Assembly: GCA_022826645.1 (NCBI GenBank)
Contig: JAJDUM010000112.1
Coordinates: 123,422-187,421 of the forward strand
Source of the DNA: Candidatus Poribacteria bacterium
GTDB lineage: Bacteria; Poribacteria; WGA-4E; PCPOR2b
DNA length: 64,000 nt
Direction: 5' to 3'
The notes below the pieces were generated by a model. That model made no database searches. It was not told the origin of the DNA and saw only the letters and a program-made list of their open reading frames with translations. Shown piece by piece: positions 36,187 through 45,537 of this stretch. Numbering within the stretch: the stretch's first letter is position 1; each line of letters opens with the position of its first letter. Position numbers and translations under genes: made by a program.

Positions 36187-36902
36187 ACAGATGGCTGACA
36201 CCTTTGATTACATTTGTATTCCCTGCAAAGTGTCGACGCTGTGAGACACCAATGGGTATTGGTCAGGTGCACTACCTTTGTGATGCCTGTTGGGAACAGA
36301 TTGAATTTCTCAAGCCTCCTTGGTGTCAGATCTGTGGGCTGCCAAGATGGAGTGCCACTTGTGCAGGTTGTCGTGAACAACCCCCGTTATTTGGGAAACT
36401 TCGTGCGATTGCTTTTTACGAACCCACCCTGCGTGAAGCCATCCATCTGATGAAATATGAGAAAAAACAGGTCATCTCAAAGCATCTGGTTCAATTGCTG
36501 CAAGCGCACCTTCCTGCAGATTTAGCCTCCACAGACTACGATTTCCTGCTGCCAGTTCCCCTTCATGCGAACCGTTTCCGTCAGCGGGGATTTAACCAAG
36601 CCGAGCAAATTGCCCAAGGCGTTGCTAAGACTTCGGGAGTGCCCGTCCGTACTGATATCCTTGTCCGTATCAGGGACACTGTCCCACTGAGCAGTCTGCA
36701 CTCTCGCGAAGAACGGAGGGAAAGTATTGCCGGTGCTTTTGAAGTCCAATCGCTGGATTCAATTCAGAATCGGAAGATCTTACTGATCGATGATATTTTC
36801 ACCACGGGAACAACGATTAATGAAGCCCTTAAGGTTCTACAGGTTGCTAACCCTAACTGCGTTGATGTCCTGACACTAACCCGCACAAGACCATCTGTGT
36901 AA
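36183..36902 (+). CDS. ComF family phosphoribosyltransferase-like protein
   Basis: This 239-residue protein has an N-terminal zinc-ribbon-like set CRRCETP and CDACW, plus CQICGLP and CAGC. The phosphoribosyltransferase core follows, with DFLLPVPLH, RGFNQAEQIA and the PRPP loop ILLIDDIFTTGTTINEAL. ComF proteins are associated with DNA uptake, although many homologues are in non-competent bacteria. The ATG overlaps the regulator stop (ATGA), suggesting co-translation. Confidence 0.88.
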   Translation: MNRWLTPLITFVFPAKCRRCETPMGIGQVHYLCDACWEQIEFLKPPWCQICGLPRWSATCAGCREQPPLFGKLRAIAFYEPTLREAIHLMKYEKKQVISKHLVQLLQAHLPADLASTDYDFLLPVPLHANRFRQRGFNQAEQIAQGVAKTSGVPVRTDILVRIRDTVPLSSLHSREERRESIAGAFEVQSLDSIQNRKILLIDDIFTTGTTINEALKVLQVANPNCVDVLTLTRTRPSV

Positions 36903-36936
36903 AAAATATAAGTCAAAAAAAGGACGTAAAACTAGA

Positions 36937-37200
36937 ATGCAAGAAGTTCATTTACCGGTAAAAAAGTATCAAACTATCACAATCATTGCTGCTGTGGTGG
37001 GATTTCTGTTAGGAATGTTAATTCCTGCCTTCGCTTTTGGTAAGGGGCACTGGTCATGCCCGTTCGGGCAGGGGATGGTACGGGTCGGTGTGTTTGTGCT
37101 GCTGACAGGTATTCTGGGATCGCTCCTTACCGGTAATGTGGCCGCTCTTCTTGTGATCCTCATCGCGAGGTTGCGCCGATCATCACCTAAGCCAAAGTAA
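36937..37200 (+). CDS. Small membrane protein
   Basis: This 87-residue protein has two helices: TIIAAVVGFLLGMLIPAFAF and VGVFVLLTGILGSLLTGNVAALLVILIA, with a short periplasmic loop holding one Cys. The N terminus and the basic C-terminal tail (RLRRSSPKPK) are cytoplasmic. It has no recognisable family. It lies 35 bases downstream of comF and probably shares its transcript. The opposite-strand SDR gene converges on it. Confidence 0.6.
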   Translation: MQEVHLPVKKYQTITIIAAVVGFLLGMLIPAFAFGKGHWSCPFGQGMVRVGVFVLLTGILGSLLTGNVAALLVILIARLRRSSPKPK

Positions 37201-37252
37201 TCTTCAATCTGTACCCAAGAACCAAAGAGAGGAACCGAACCATCATAAGCCG

Positions 37253-38032
37253 CTACAATGAAGCAGATTGACCACCGTCAATGGTGATTACGCTTCCGGT
37301 TATATAGCGGGACGCATCAGAAGCAAGCAGCATCAATGCCCCGTCAAGGTCTTCAACCTGTCCCAATCGGCGTTGGGGAATGCGTTTAATCAGGCGTTGC
37401 CCAGCTTGCGTCGCGAAGAATTGACGGTTCATATCGGTTTCAATATAACCGGGGGCGACAGCGTTCACACGTATCCCATGCGGCGCCAATTCAACAGCCA
37501 TCGCTCGCGTCAGGTTGATAATGCCACCCTTAGAAGCACAGTATCCCGGTAATTGTGAAGTGCCACGTTCTCCAAGCACAGACGCAATATTGATAATGCT
37601 CCCGCCCCGTTCACAGTGAACCATCCGTCGTGCGACCTCCTGCGCCATCAGCCAAACCCCCTTGAGATTCGTGTCAAGCACGGAGTCCCAATCCTCCTCG
37701 GCGTGTTCAAGTATCGGCTTAGTTACAGCAATACCGGCGTTGTTGACAAGGATATCAATGGGTCCGAGTGCACTCTCCGCCGTTTCGACGCACCTCCTAA
37801 CGCTCTCTCCATTGGTAACATCAACCCGGACTGAAACGGCATAGCCGCCGAACCCCTCAATCTCCTTGACAGCCTCATTGAGCTGCTCAATGCCACGGGC
37901 AGCCAGAACTACCCGCGCTCCCGTTTGCGCCAGTGTTAAGGCAAAATGATGTCCCAGCCCCCGCGACGCGCCGGTTACGATTGCACACTGACCGGTGAGG
38001 TCAAACACAGACGGGTTCTTCTCTCCGTCCAT
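37253..38032 (-). CDS. Short-chain dehydrogenase/reductase
   Basis: This 259-residue SDR has the cofactor motif TGASRGLGHHFA near residue 19, NNAG at 90-93 (VNNAGIA), the catalytic Ser region INIASVLGERG, and the catalytic Tyr-x3-Lys in YCASKGG. The C-terminal GSVITIDGGQS is the classical SDR ending. Its alcohol or ketone substrate cannot be read from sequence. It is the last gene of a three-gene - strand set with HpaB-like and Gfo/Idh proteins. Confidence 0.88.
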   Translation of the reverse strand: MDGEKNPSVFDLTGQCAIVTGASRGLGHHFALTLAQTGARVVLAARGIEQLNEAVKEIEGFGGYAVSVRVDVTNGESVRRCVETAESALGPIDILVNNAGIAVTKPILEHAEEDWDSVLDTNLKGVWLMAQEVARRMVHCERGGSIINIASVLGERGTSQLPGYCASKGGIINLTRAMAVELAPHGIRVNAVAPGYIETDMNRQFFATQAGQRLIKRIPQRRLGQVEDLDGALMLLASDASRYITGSVITIDGGQSASL

Positions 38033-38079
38033 CCCTCGGTTCCTCCCTTTCGCTCGGTTTCACTTCGCGGATCACCCTA

Positions 38080-39528
38080 TCACGCACGTTCCTCTATCCC
38101 CGCCGCTTGCTTAGCTAAAGATTTGCACCGTTCTAAATCATACTCTCGATAAATGGTGATCTTTTGCGCTTCAAGCGAGCCTTCGGCATGGATGGCAAGC
38201 AGTTCGTTGTAACCACCAAAATCAGAAGCGGTCAGGTCCCGAATCAGGTTCACCAGTTTGAGACGGTCCAACGTTGGCACCTCCGCCACCCCGCCAAGGT
38301 ACTTTTCGATATAATCTCCCGTTTCAGGGTTTGTGACATCTTCTTCCGACGGTCCAGTGACCACAAGTCCCCCAGCGATATCCTGAACGTAACTGACCAT
38401 CTGATGGTAGTTACTGGCAAAGTAAAACTTAGCGACGTTGGTGATAATCGAATTGGGAATCGCCACCCCATCAATCTCCGTACAATCGACAGCAGCCGCT
38501 TTACTTAGCGCACGAACCGTCTCGGCGTAGTTAATCAAGTGCATCAACTTCTCCCGAACATGGCTTGCGCGACTGATGCCGTTGTGTTCCGCGATTAATG
38601 CCGCAGCACCGGTTAGGAGGTCACACAGCGGCGGTTTGTAAGACACAGCAGTAAATCGGTGGAATTGGACGAAGGTAGTAGCCAATCCACCCGCGAAGTC
38701 CCACTCTCCACTCATAAAAACCCGTTCCTTCGGAACAAAAACGTCGTCAAAAATTGTCAGACTTTCGATCATCCGGTGATTGGAACTGACAGGGTTATGA
38801 AACTCACTGGACGATGAAGCACCAAAGGGGCTAACAATCATTTTCAAGCCAGGGGTATTGGCGGGAACAGCGAAGGCGAGGGCGTAATCTTTATCCTGCT
38901 CTGTCAAATTTCGCGTTGGCAACACGATGATCTCATCCACATAGGGAGCGCAGGTGGTATGCGCTTTCGCACCCCGAACCACTATCCCATCTTCCCGTTC
39001 TTCAACCACACGCACATAGTAGTCCGGATGCGCCTGCTCGGACGGATTTAGACTTCGATCACCCTTCACATCAGTCTGGGCAACCGCCATACTGAGGTCT
39101 TCCCCCTGACAACGCTGGTGATACGCCTCGACCCGCTTGAGGTAGTCTGTACCGTACTGCGCATCAATCCGCTTGGCAACCAAAGAGAGGGCAAAGAGTG
39201 CATCGGTTCCAATCTCCTTGATTAGCAACACCACCCCGCTGCCAAGCCGAGTGCTGGTTTCGATCATCTCACGCCGTTTTAGCAGGTCATCTGTATTGGC
39301 AGGGCTTACAAAATACCGGCTGATCGGTTCGCCTGTCTCAGGAATCTTGACGGTCATCAAATCCCGATACTTCGCATCTTCAGCGAGTGCAAAATCGAGC
39401 GAGGCGTGTTCCGCCCCAATCCCTAAATCTGGATCGCGGGTGACATCTTCCACGCGATCTCCCTTAAAGAACAGGGTGCGACCATCGTTCAGGCTCGCCT
39501 TGTACTCCTCCGCCGATCGGACTCCCAT
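38080..39528 (-). CDS. HpaB-like 4-hydroxyphenylacetate 3-hydroxylase family protein
   Basis: This 482-residue protein matches the FADH2-dependent HpaB group. The pattern MGVRSAEEYKASLNDGRTLFFKGDRVEDVTRDP and RGAKAHTTCAP are typical (seen in parts). Others are WDFAGGLATTFVQFHRFTAVSYK and AGGLVVTGPSEED. The enzymes hydroxylate aromatic rings using flavin from a separate reductase, which is not in the window. GGAGGTAGAAT before the ATG is a strong ribosome site. The gene lies 40 bases downstream of the Gfo/Idh gene. Confidence 0.85.
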   Translation of the reverse strand: MGVRSAEEYKASLNDGRTLFFKGDRVEDVTRDPDLGIGAEHASLDFALAEDAKYRDLMTVKIPETGEPISRYFVSPANTDDLLKRREMIETSTRLGSGVVLLIKEIGTDALFALSLVAKRIDAQYGTDYLKRVEAYHQRCQGEDLSMAVAQTDVKGDRSLNPSEQAHPDYYVRVVEEREDGIVVRGAKAHTTCAPYVDEIIVLPTRNLTEQDKDYALAFAVPANTPGLKMIVSPFGASSSSEFHNPVSSNHRMIESLTIFDDVFVPKERVFMSGEWDFAGGLATTFVQFHRFTAVSYKPPLCDLLTGAAALIAEHNGISRASHVREKLMHLINYAETVRALSKAAAVDCTEIDGVAIPNSIITNVAKFYFASNYHQMVSYVQDIAGGLVVTGPSEEDVTNPETGDYIEKYLGGVAEVPTLDRLKLVNLIRDLTASDFGGYNELLAIHAEGSLEAQKITIYREYDLERCKSLAKQAAGIEERA

Positions 39529-39567
39529 ATTCTACCTCCATCCCAACCCCCACGCCTTGGACGCGAG

Positions 39568-40833
39568 TTATATCCCCAAGCTCTCGTTAATTTCCCGCTG
39601 ATAATCATCGACCTGTTCGGCAAGCATATCCTCGATAGTAACAATACGTCCAATTTCACCGGATTCCAGTATCCCGTAAGAGACCGCTACAGATCGCGTC
39701 CCCTGTGCAGCGTCTACCTCGACCGGATGCTCACCCCCTATCGCCTGTGCAAAGTCCCCATATTCGATAGCGATAATCTTCCGATCTATTTCAGGGAACG
39801 GAAATTCGTAACGCCACAACCGATCCTCGCCCCACAAATCTGATGTCACGGCATCAAGCCGAAAGTCAGGAACATGCTCCAATATTCTCCCATCATCAAT
39901 AGGGGATTCGCCATCAATATGTAGTGTGATATTCCCCCCGCTGCGATCCCCCGGCAAACTCATCGATCCACCAGAGCCGTAAATCTGTCGTGACCACACA
40001 CCCTGACCACGACCGGCGTGATCTTCGATATACTGCCCCACCGCGCCGTTTTTGAAAGTCAGCGTTGCGTAAGCAGCATCCTCGGCAGTCGCTTCAAATT
40101 CGGCGGGCATCTTTACCTGCCAGCGACCGTAGACGCCGCCGGGATTTGATCCCGCCTCGCCACCGCCTGCTGCGGGGTTCTTGCGGATCGGTTCATGGAG
40201 TCTCGTGTTTGCATACACCGTCTCAATATCGCCCAGAAGGTATTCCATCATATCCGAGTGGTGAACACCAACATCAAGCAGTATCCCACTTTGATCTTTT
40301 TGGTGACGCCATACAGAGATTAACATCCGGTCACCGCCGCCAATAGCGTGGTGGATGAGAAAGCGCGGCGTACCAATGATACCTGCGTCCAGCAGCGCTT
40401 TCGCCAAACGATTGACAGGGTCCCGTCGATAATTCTCCGCTACACTTAAAATTGCATCGGACCCCTCCGCTGCACGCGCAATAAGGTTGCATGCACGGAC
40501 GGTCAAACCCATCGGCTTCTCAACCATCGTATGCCAACCCCGCTCCAACGTCTCAACGGCAACCGTGTGGTGGTATCGTGGCGTTGTCGTCACGTCAACC
40601 GCTTCAACATTAACCGCTGCCAGCCCATCCAGATCCTCAACAACGGTTGGACGTGTCCCAAAATGTGTTGCCGCTTGGTCGGCAAGGGATTCGGCGTTGT
40701 CACGTACCGGATCACATGCCCCAACGAGTTCAAACCGTTCCCACCCCACACGATGCAGCTCTGCAAGCCCATACAAGTGACGATGCCCCATACCCCCACA
40801 GCCAACAATGGCTAACCGAATCTTTTCACTCAC
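39568..40833 (-). CDS. Gfo/Idh/MocA family oxidoreductase
   Basis: This 421-residue protein has a Rossmann NAD(P) domain: AIVGCGGMGHRHLYGL, then a mid motif MVEKPMGLTVRACN with the conserved Lys-Pro. The C-terminal alpha/beta domain has DVGVHHSDMMEYLLG with the His-His catalytic region. These enzymes oxidise sugars or related polyols. The GTG start (40833) has GGAGG upstream and overlaps the protease stop by 8 nt. The gene belongs to the - strand cluster with HpaB-like and SDR genes. Confidence 0.9.
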   Translation of the reverse strand: MSEKIRLAIVGCGGMGHRHLYGLAELHRVGWERFELVGACDPVRDNAESLADQAATHFGTRPTVVEDLDGLAAVNVEAVDVTTTPRYHHTVAVETLERGWHTMVEKPMGLTVRACNLIARAAEGSDAILSVAENYRRDPVNRLAKALLDAGIIGTPRFLIHHAIGGGDRMLISVWRHQKDQSGILLDVGVHHSDMMEYLLGDIETVYANTRLHEPIRKNPAAGGGEAGSNPGGVYGRWQVKMPAEFEATAEDAAYATLTFKNGAVGQYIEDHAGRGQGVWSRQIYGSGGSMSLPGDRSGGNITLHIDGESPIDDGRILEHVPDFRLDAVTSDLWGEDRLWRYEFPFPEIDRKIIAIEYGDFAQAIGGEHPVEVDAAQGTRSVAVSYGILESGEIGRIVTIEDMLAEQVDDYQREINESLGI

Positions 40834-41644
40834 TATTTTCCTCCCTGTCGAGTAGTGCCTGAAGCATATCTGATGAAATAGCTATATCACGCGGATTCCC
40901 CATGACGGTCCTAAGTTCCGACGATTCAAAACTGAAATGTTGAGTGGCAATTCCTACGACCTCACCCTTGCTATTCAACACAGGTCCTCCACTGCTTTCG
41001 GGAGGAATTTGGGCGGTAAGTTCATCCCATTGGAAGTGAACCTCTTTACCTCCGGATTCGTGGGCATTGGGGACGTTCATGCATGTTGTATACATAATCT
41101 CGTAACTATTGTTGCCTAGGTGATATTGCACAAACTTATTTCCTGATTCTGGAGGTTCTCCCAAAGCATAAACATAGGATTCACGCGGAGATGCACCAAA
41201 GCCCCCAGTCGTAAGAGAAAGTGGTTTCACACTAGGAGCTGTGACTTTGAGTAGCGCCACATTATGTTCCTCGCTACGAAAGACCTCTTTGACTTCGTAT
41301 GTTGTCTCCCCGCCAACTAATTTTACACGACAGTTGAGGACACCTTCTATAACGTGAAGACTAGTAGCAATCAGGCCAGGACGGACGAAAAATCCACTGC
41401 CAATAATTTTAAGTTCCTCGCCTGTAGCATCCGTCATAATTAAGTGGACTGTAGCATCTAAAGCATTTTTGACAGCCCGTGGGGTGTTTTGACCAGCCGA
41501 CTTTAAGGCGCAACCCATAAGCGCTAACAACAACGTGACTGCCAAAGCTAGTGTCCCAATAGCATTTAAAACTCTACTGCACTTTGCTTCGTTAATTTGC
41601 ACGGTTTTTACCCTTTCGGTTGTCTCGCAACAAATTTGTGGCAT
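40826..41644 (-). CDS. Trypsin-like serine protease lipoprotein
   Basis: This 272-residue protein has a lipobox-like LALMGC at 41-45 after a long N-terminal tail, so it is probably lipidated. The protease core has GSGFFVRPGLIATSLHVIEG (His 97) and IPPESSGGPVLNSKGEVVG (Ser 218). The usual catalytic Asp in the strand H-D-V-A-L-L is Asn here (EEHNVALLKV, Asn 128). Activity could be reduced, or the Asp may come from elsewhere. An alternative start downstream is possible. Confidence 0.72.
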   Translation of the reverse strand: MPQICCETTERVKTVQINEAKCSRVLNAIGTLALAVTLLLALMGCALKSAGQNTPRAVKNALDATVHLIMTDATGEELKIIGSGFFVRPGLIATSLHVIEGVLNCRVKLVGGETTYEVKEVFRSEEHNVALLKVTAPSVKPLSLTTGGFGASPRESYVYALGEPPESGNKFVQYHLGNNSYEIMYTTCMNVPNAHESGGKEVHFQWDELTAQIPPESSGGPVLNSKGEVVGIATQHFSFESSELRTVMGNPRDIAISSDMLQALLDREENSE

Positions 41645-41812
41645 TTATAGAACAACCGCTAAACACATTTTGATATGATAAAACGAAGGGGCGCCACTGT
41701 CAACCAAAAACAGATGCCCGTTGGAATCGACAATTGCCTTGCATTGCAACTTAGGTTTCTGATAGAATTTATGAATTAAATTGAACCGACCTAACCAAGA
41801 AAGTGTGTTGCA

Positions 41813-42361
41813 ATGAAACGTGTGTGTGTATTTTGCGGATCAAGCAGGGGAAGGAAGCCGGCGTATGCCAAAGCCGCAAGACAGCTAGGCAAAACCTTAG
41901 CAAGTAGAAACCTTGGGCTTGTCTACGGCGGTACAAATGTCGGCACAATGGGTGAGCTTGCCAACGCTGCCCTTGAAGGCGGCGGTGAAGTTATTGGCGT
42001 TGTACCTAGGATATTCGCCAAAAGGAAAATTTCCCGAACCGCGCTTTCTGATCTGCGAGTTGTTGACTCGATGCACGAGCGAAAAGAACTGATGGCGGAA
42101 CTATCGGACGCTTTCATCGCGCTCCCCGGCGGACTCGGCACAATCGACGAACTCTTTGAGATGGTAACGTGGGCACAACTGGGTCTACACCGAAAACCGT
42201 GCGGACTTCTGAATGTATGCCAGTATTACAGGGAGTTAGCGAATTTCCTGGATTATGCGGCTTCGGAGGGATTTATCAGGACACCCCACCGCTCACTGAT
42301 ACTGGTTGACGAACAGCCAGACGTGTTGCTCAAGAAGTTCGACGAGTTTCTGAGCAGTTGA
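41813..42361 (+). CDS. LOG family (TIGR00730) nucleoside monophosphate hydrolase
   Basis: This 182-residue protein shows the LOG signature: VFCGSSRGRKPAYAKAA, GLVYGGTNVGTMGELANAAL and the catalytic PGGLGTIDELFEM. LOG proteins hydrolyse cytokinin-type nucleoside 5'-monophosphates or act as nucleotide hydrolases in bacteria. The ATG (41813) is the first clear start. It diverges from the protease gene, so 41645-41812 should contain two promoters; none is strong. Confidence 0.88.
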   Translation: MKRVCVFCGSSRGRKPAYAKAARQLGKTLASRNLGLVYGGTNVGTMGELANAALEGGGEVIGVVPRIFAKRKISRTALSDLRVVDSMHERKELMAELSDAFIALPGGLGTIDELFEMVTWAQLGLHRKPCGLLNVCQYYRELANFLDYAASEGFIRTPHRSLILVDEQPDVLLKKFDEFLSS

Positions 42362-42395
42362 ACCACTCATACATAAAAGCTACTTGGGATCAAAG

Positions 42396-42809
42396 ATGTC
42401 GCAAGAACAGAGAAATAGCACGACTCCATCGAATGAACCTACGGCTCTAACTCAGCATGAATCAGGTGAGGTTCCTGTTCTTTTATCAATTGAGGAACGT
42501 ATTAGCCAAGCGGATAATCCTGAAGATGCTATGGGCTGGGCCCGGCTGCGTGAGGTAATCAACGGACAAAATGAGGAATCAAAAAATCAGGAACACCGAC
42601 GTTTCTTGGAAAAAGCGCAGGTATGGTATAAGATGGGATTTTCCATTATTGCTTTTGTTGTGGGTATAGGACTACTTATTGGTGGCTTAACTCTGCCAGG
42701 AATTTTCATATCAGGGGCGGGTCTTTTCGGGGTCGCCCCGGACTATGTGAAGGCGTTTTTAAGAATTTTCAGAGAAAAAGATAAAGGAGGAGAAAATGCG
42801 GAAGAATAG
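42396..42809 (+). CDS. Hypothetical protein with C-terminal membrane helix pair
   Basis: This protein of about 137 residues starts at ATG 42396 (TTG 42384 is an alternative). It has an acidic, helix-prone N-terminal part (VPVLLSIEERISQADNPEDA), then a hydrophobic pair MGFSIIAFVVGIGLLIGGLTLP and IFISGAGLFGVAPDYV. I see no known domain. The stop overlaps the next gene by 14 nt, so the two probably form one unit. Confidence 0.5.
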   Translation: MSQEQRNSTTPSNEPTALTQHESGEVPVLLSIEERISQADNPEDAMGWARLREVINGQNEESKNQEHRRFLEKAQVWYKMGFSIIAFVVGIGLLIGGLTLPGIFISGAGLFGVAPDYVKAFLRIFREKDKGGENAEE

Positions 42810-43437
42810 AACAGTGTATAGTCTAGCAGTTGGTGGTTTTCTCACTCTGCTTACAGCCGGTTTGCTTTTCCTAGTCGCACAAGATAGCATAGCATCCGAA
42901 GTCGATCAGGTATTGGTACTTATTGCAGGGATGACCACAATTGCTGCGTTGACAGCATTTCAACAATCTGTAGAGAATAGTACGGCATCTTCTTTTGTTC
43001 ATATCTCCTTTAATGAGCTTAACGTGAGCCGGATTCTCTCTGAAGGGCCTAAAGCAACTGATTCGTCTCCTGTTGACAGAGAGGGGAGAGCAGAACCGTG
43101 GGATTTAAGTCTAGGGCAGCTGGTTGGCTCAGACAACTCGTTGGCATTGGCAAAACTGCGGATGGAACTTGAACGGGAACTCAGACACATCGCTTACAAT
43201 CACCAGACAGATATTAGTTCTCGTCCGTTAGGAGTTACAGGAATCGCCCGAGAACTTGTGTCTCGAGAAATTTTACCCCCTACTTGGCTTGGAGCGTTGA
43301 AAGAGATTACATCTGTTTGCAACCACGCAGTTCATGGAACAGAAGTTCCTGACAATATTGCCGCCTCTGTTGTGAGAGTTGGTAGCCAACTGCTTGAACA
43401 ACTCCGTTCCGTGCGAAACAACGGAGGCACATCATGA
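42796..43437 (+). CDS. Membrane-anchored DUF4145/HEPN-like hypothetical protein
   Basis: This 213-residue protein has two N-terminal helices (SLAVGGFLTLLTAGLLFLVA and VLVLIAGMTTIAALTAF), then a cytosolic part of about 140 residues. The helices LAKLRMELERELRHIAYNHQ and WLGALKEITSVCNHAVHG resemble DUF4145/HEPN-like folds, but no RNase motif R-x4-H is visible. It overlaps the preceding gene by 14 nt. It is followed directly by the alcohol dehydrogenase (4-nt overlap). The role is unknown. Confidence 0.5.
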   Translation: MRKNRTVYSLAVGGFLTLLTAGLLFLVAQDSIASEVDQVLVLIAGMTTIAALTAFQQSVENSTASSFVHISFNELNVSRILSEGPKATDSSPVDREGRAEPWDLSLGQLVGSDNSLALAKLRMELERELRHIAYNHQTDISSRPLGVTGIARELVSREILPPTWLGALKEITSVCNHAVHGTEVPDNIAASVVRVGSQLLEQLRSVRNNGGTS

Positions 43438-44453
43438 AAGCTGCTGTCTTTGAAGAAACTGGAAAATTAAGCGTACAGGATAAGCCTGTCCCTTCACTCA
43501 ATTCAGGTGATGTCCTAATTAAAGTAGATCTGTGCGGTATCTGTGCATCCGATTTGGCAGCACTTAACGGGGATATTACCGACTACTCGCCACCTGTCGT
43601 GATGGGACATGAACTCGCCGGGATTGTCGTTGAAAGCCGACACCCCGACGTGAAAGTCGGCGAGAAGGTGACAGTGAATCCGATTCTCTCCTGCGGGGAC
43701 TGCGATTACTGCCGGGCAGACCTTGATAAGTACTGTTCAAACATTGAGGGAATCGGACATGACATTGACGGCGGATATGCTGAATACCTCCGGATGCCGA
43801 AGCACGGAATTGACACAGGCAAACTCATAACCGTGCCAGATACCATCGCGCCAGAAGAACTGATCTTTCTGGAGCCGCTAGGCTGCTGTATCAATGCGAT
43901 GTGTGAAACAATCCTTGATAGAAGCGTCGCTATCCTCGGCGCAGGTCCTATCGGCTTGATGTTGACCCAACTGTCGAAAAAAGCGGAATTACAGACATTC
44001 CTTTTTGAACCACTCGCACATCGGCGCACCGCAGCAGACGAAGTCGGCGTGGACGCCACATTCGATATTACATCGGAACAGATAGAAACATTCATTGAGA
44101 AGACTGACGGCGGCGTGGATACTGTGATCTCTGCGACGGTCAATAATCAGCGCGCGATCGATCTCGCCTTCAAGCTCGTGCGGCGAGGTGGCTGTGTGAA
44201 TTTCTTCGGACTCGCGCCGGGCGGACAGGAGCTGCGAATCAACCTCGAGCATTTCCATTACATGGGGCACAAACTAATGGCGTCATGGGCATTCTCGCGC
44301 TGGAGTTTGGACGAATCCCGTCAGATGCTTATTGATGACGAAATTAAACTCAAGCCTCTACTTACGGATCGATTCCCAATTGACGGAGCCGTTGAGGGGT
44401 TTGAAAATGCTCGGAAGCAAGGCGGCGTGAAAAGCGTTCTGGTCGGTGAGTAA
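43434..44453 (+). CDS. Zinc-dependent medium-chain alcohol dehydrogenase
   Basis: This 339-residue MDR-family enzyme has catalytic zinc ligands Cys in LCGICASDLA, His-Glu in GHELAG, and the structural zinc loop CGDCDYCRADLDKYC with four cysteines. The nucleotide fold has SVAILGAGPIGLMLTQL. The substrate could be a sugar or polyol; related enzymes act on sorbitol or threonine. The ATG overlaps the preceding gene by 4 nt, suggesting read-through translation. Confidence 0.9.
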   Translation: MKAAVFEETGKLSVQDKPVPSLNSGDVLIKVDLCGICASDLAALNGDITDYSPPVVMGHELAGIVVESRHPDVKVGEKVTVNPILSCGDCDYCRADLDKYCSNIEGIGHDIDGGYAEYLRMPKHGIDTGKLITVPDTIAPEELIFLEPLGCCINAMCETILDRSVAILGAGPIGLMLTQLSKKAELQTFLFEPLAHRRTAADEVGVDATFDITSEQIETFIEKTDGGVDTVISATVNNQRAIDLAFKLVRRGGCVNFFGLAPGGQELRINLEHFHYMGHKLMASWAFSRWSLDESRQMLIDDEIKLKPLLTDRFPIDGAVEGFENARKQGGVKSVLVGE

Positions 44454-44586
44454 ATGCACGAAATCGTATAAGGTATAAAAAATCGATTCACCTTCAAGGA
44501 TAGAATGCGGGAACACAATCAAACTGCTAGTATTGAGCCTGCACTAAATCTGAAATCCGTTATCTTTATTTAATGAGTAAAAGTGT

Positions 44587-45537
44587 ATGCCGGTCAATGC
44601 TGATAAACCCCATCTATGGAAAAATGATGTCACGGCGTCAGTAGACCTCTACAATGATTGGTTCATGCGTTCTGCGCCAAAAACATATCAGGAGGTACGG
44701 AAAGAGACAACCAAGCGTGTACAAGAAACAATTCAATTAACGAAGAATCTCACCCTTTTGAATTCGGAGATTTTAAGGGCGCATCCATCGATACTTCCAA
44801 CTTTGCGGATGTGTACTGCTCCACCAATAGCAAGAGATCGGTTAGTAGGTTTGGCTTATGTGAGTAAACACTTGGTTCTCTCAATGGAACAGGGCAAGAT
44901 TCCACCTCGCATAAGCGAAGAAAAACTAATTGAGGGGTTGCTATCCATAGCCGAAATTTTGGTTAAGCTGCTTGATTACGACATTCTTCCTTGGCTAGAA
45001 AGGAAGACAGCTCCTACAGATCCAGAACAACATCGGGCGGCTACTATTGTGGCGGATCGGTTGTGTGGAACTGTTTCTGATCCGATTATCCGTAACGCCC
45101 AAGAACAAAGACAACTTGCCTTGATTGCAGCGCATTTGAAGAAACGTAACTATACCGAGCAGCTCTGCAAGCTTGGGATCTCCTTCAGAGATCTACCACC
45201 CGGCACGCTTGCTTTTCGTTTCAATGTACTAGCTGGCAGAGATAGAACCGTCAATGTACCTGTTGATGTTGTCGTTCAGCCACATGGGCGTCATTCAGGT
45301 GATTTGCCAATTTTGATTGAAGCCAAATCCGCCGGCGATTTTACTAATACGAACAAACGACGAAAAGAAGAGGCAACCAAAGTCAATCAATTACGTGCAC
45401 GTTACGGAGAAGACCTCCAATTTATTCTGTTTCTCTGTGGATATTTTGATGCTGGTTATCTAGGCTACGAAGCAGCTGAGGGAATAGACTGGATTTGGGA
45501 ACACCGAATTGAAGATATGGAGTTACTTGGAATATGA
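44587..45537 (+). CDS. XamI-family type II restriction endonuclease
   Basis: This 316-residue protein resembles XamI (GTCGAC) along its length: VNADKPHLWKNDVTASVDLYNDWFM at the N terminus (seen in parts), and the nuclease core VNVPVDVVVQ then LPILIEAKSAGDFTNTNKRRKEE, giving D...E-x-K. GTCGAC is a guess from the family. The R gene ends in a 4-nt overlap (ATGA) with the methyltransferase. The gene is AT-rich compared with its flanks. Confidence 0.75.
   Translation: MPVNADKPHLWKNDVTASVDLYNDWFMRSAPKTYQEVRKETTKRVQETIQLTKNLTLLNSEILRAHPSILPTLRMCTAPPIARDRLVGLAYVSKHLVLSMEQGKIPPRISEEKLIEGLLSIAEILVKLLDYDILPWLERKTAPTDPEQHRAATIVADRLCGTVSDPIIRNAQEQRQLALIAAHLKKRNYTEQLCKLGISFRDLPPGTLAFRFNVLAGRDRTVNVPVDVVVQPHGRHSGDLPILIEAKSAGDFTNTNKRRKEEATKVNQLRARYGEDLQFILFLCGYFDAGYLGYEAAEGIDWIWEHRIEDMELLGI

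Noticed and set aside
43434..44453. Threonine or sorbitol dehydrogenase assignment for the zinc dehydrogenase
   Set aside because: The catalytic and structural zinc motifs are shared by many members; substrate-defining residues cannot be judged by eye.
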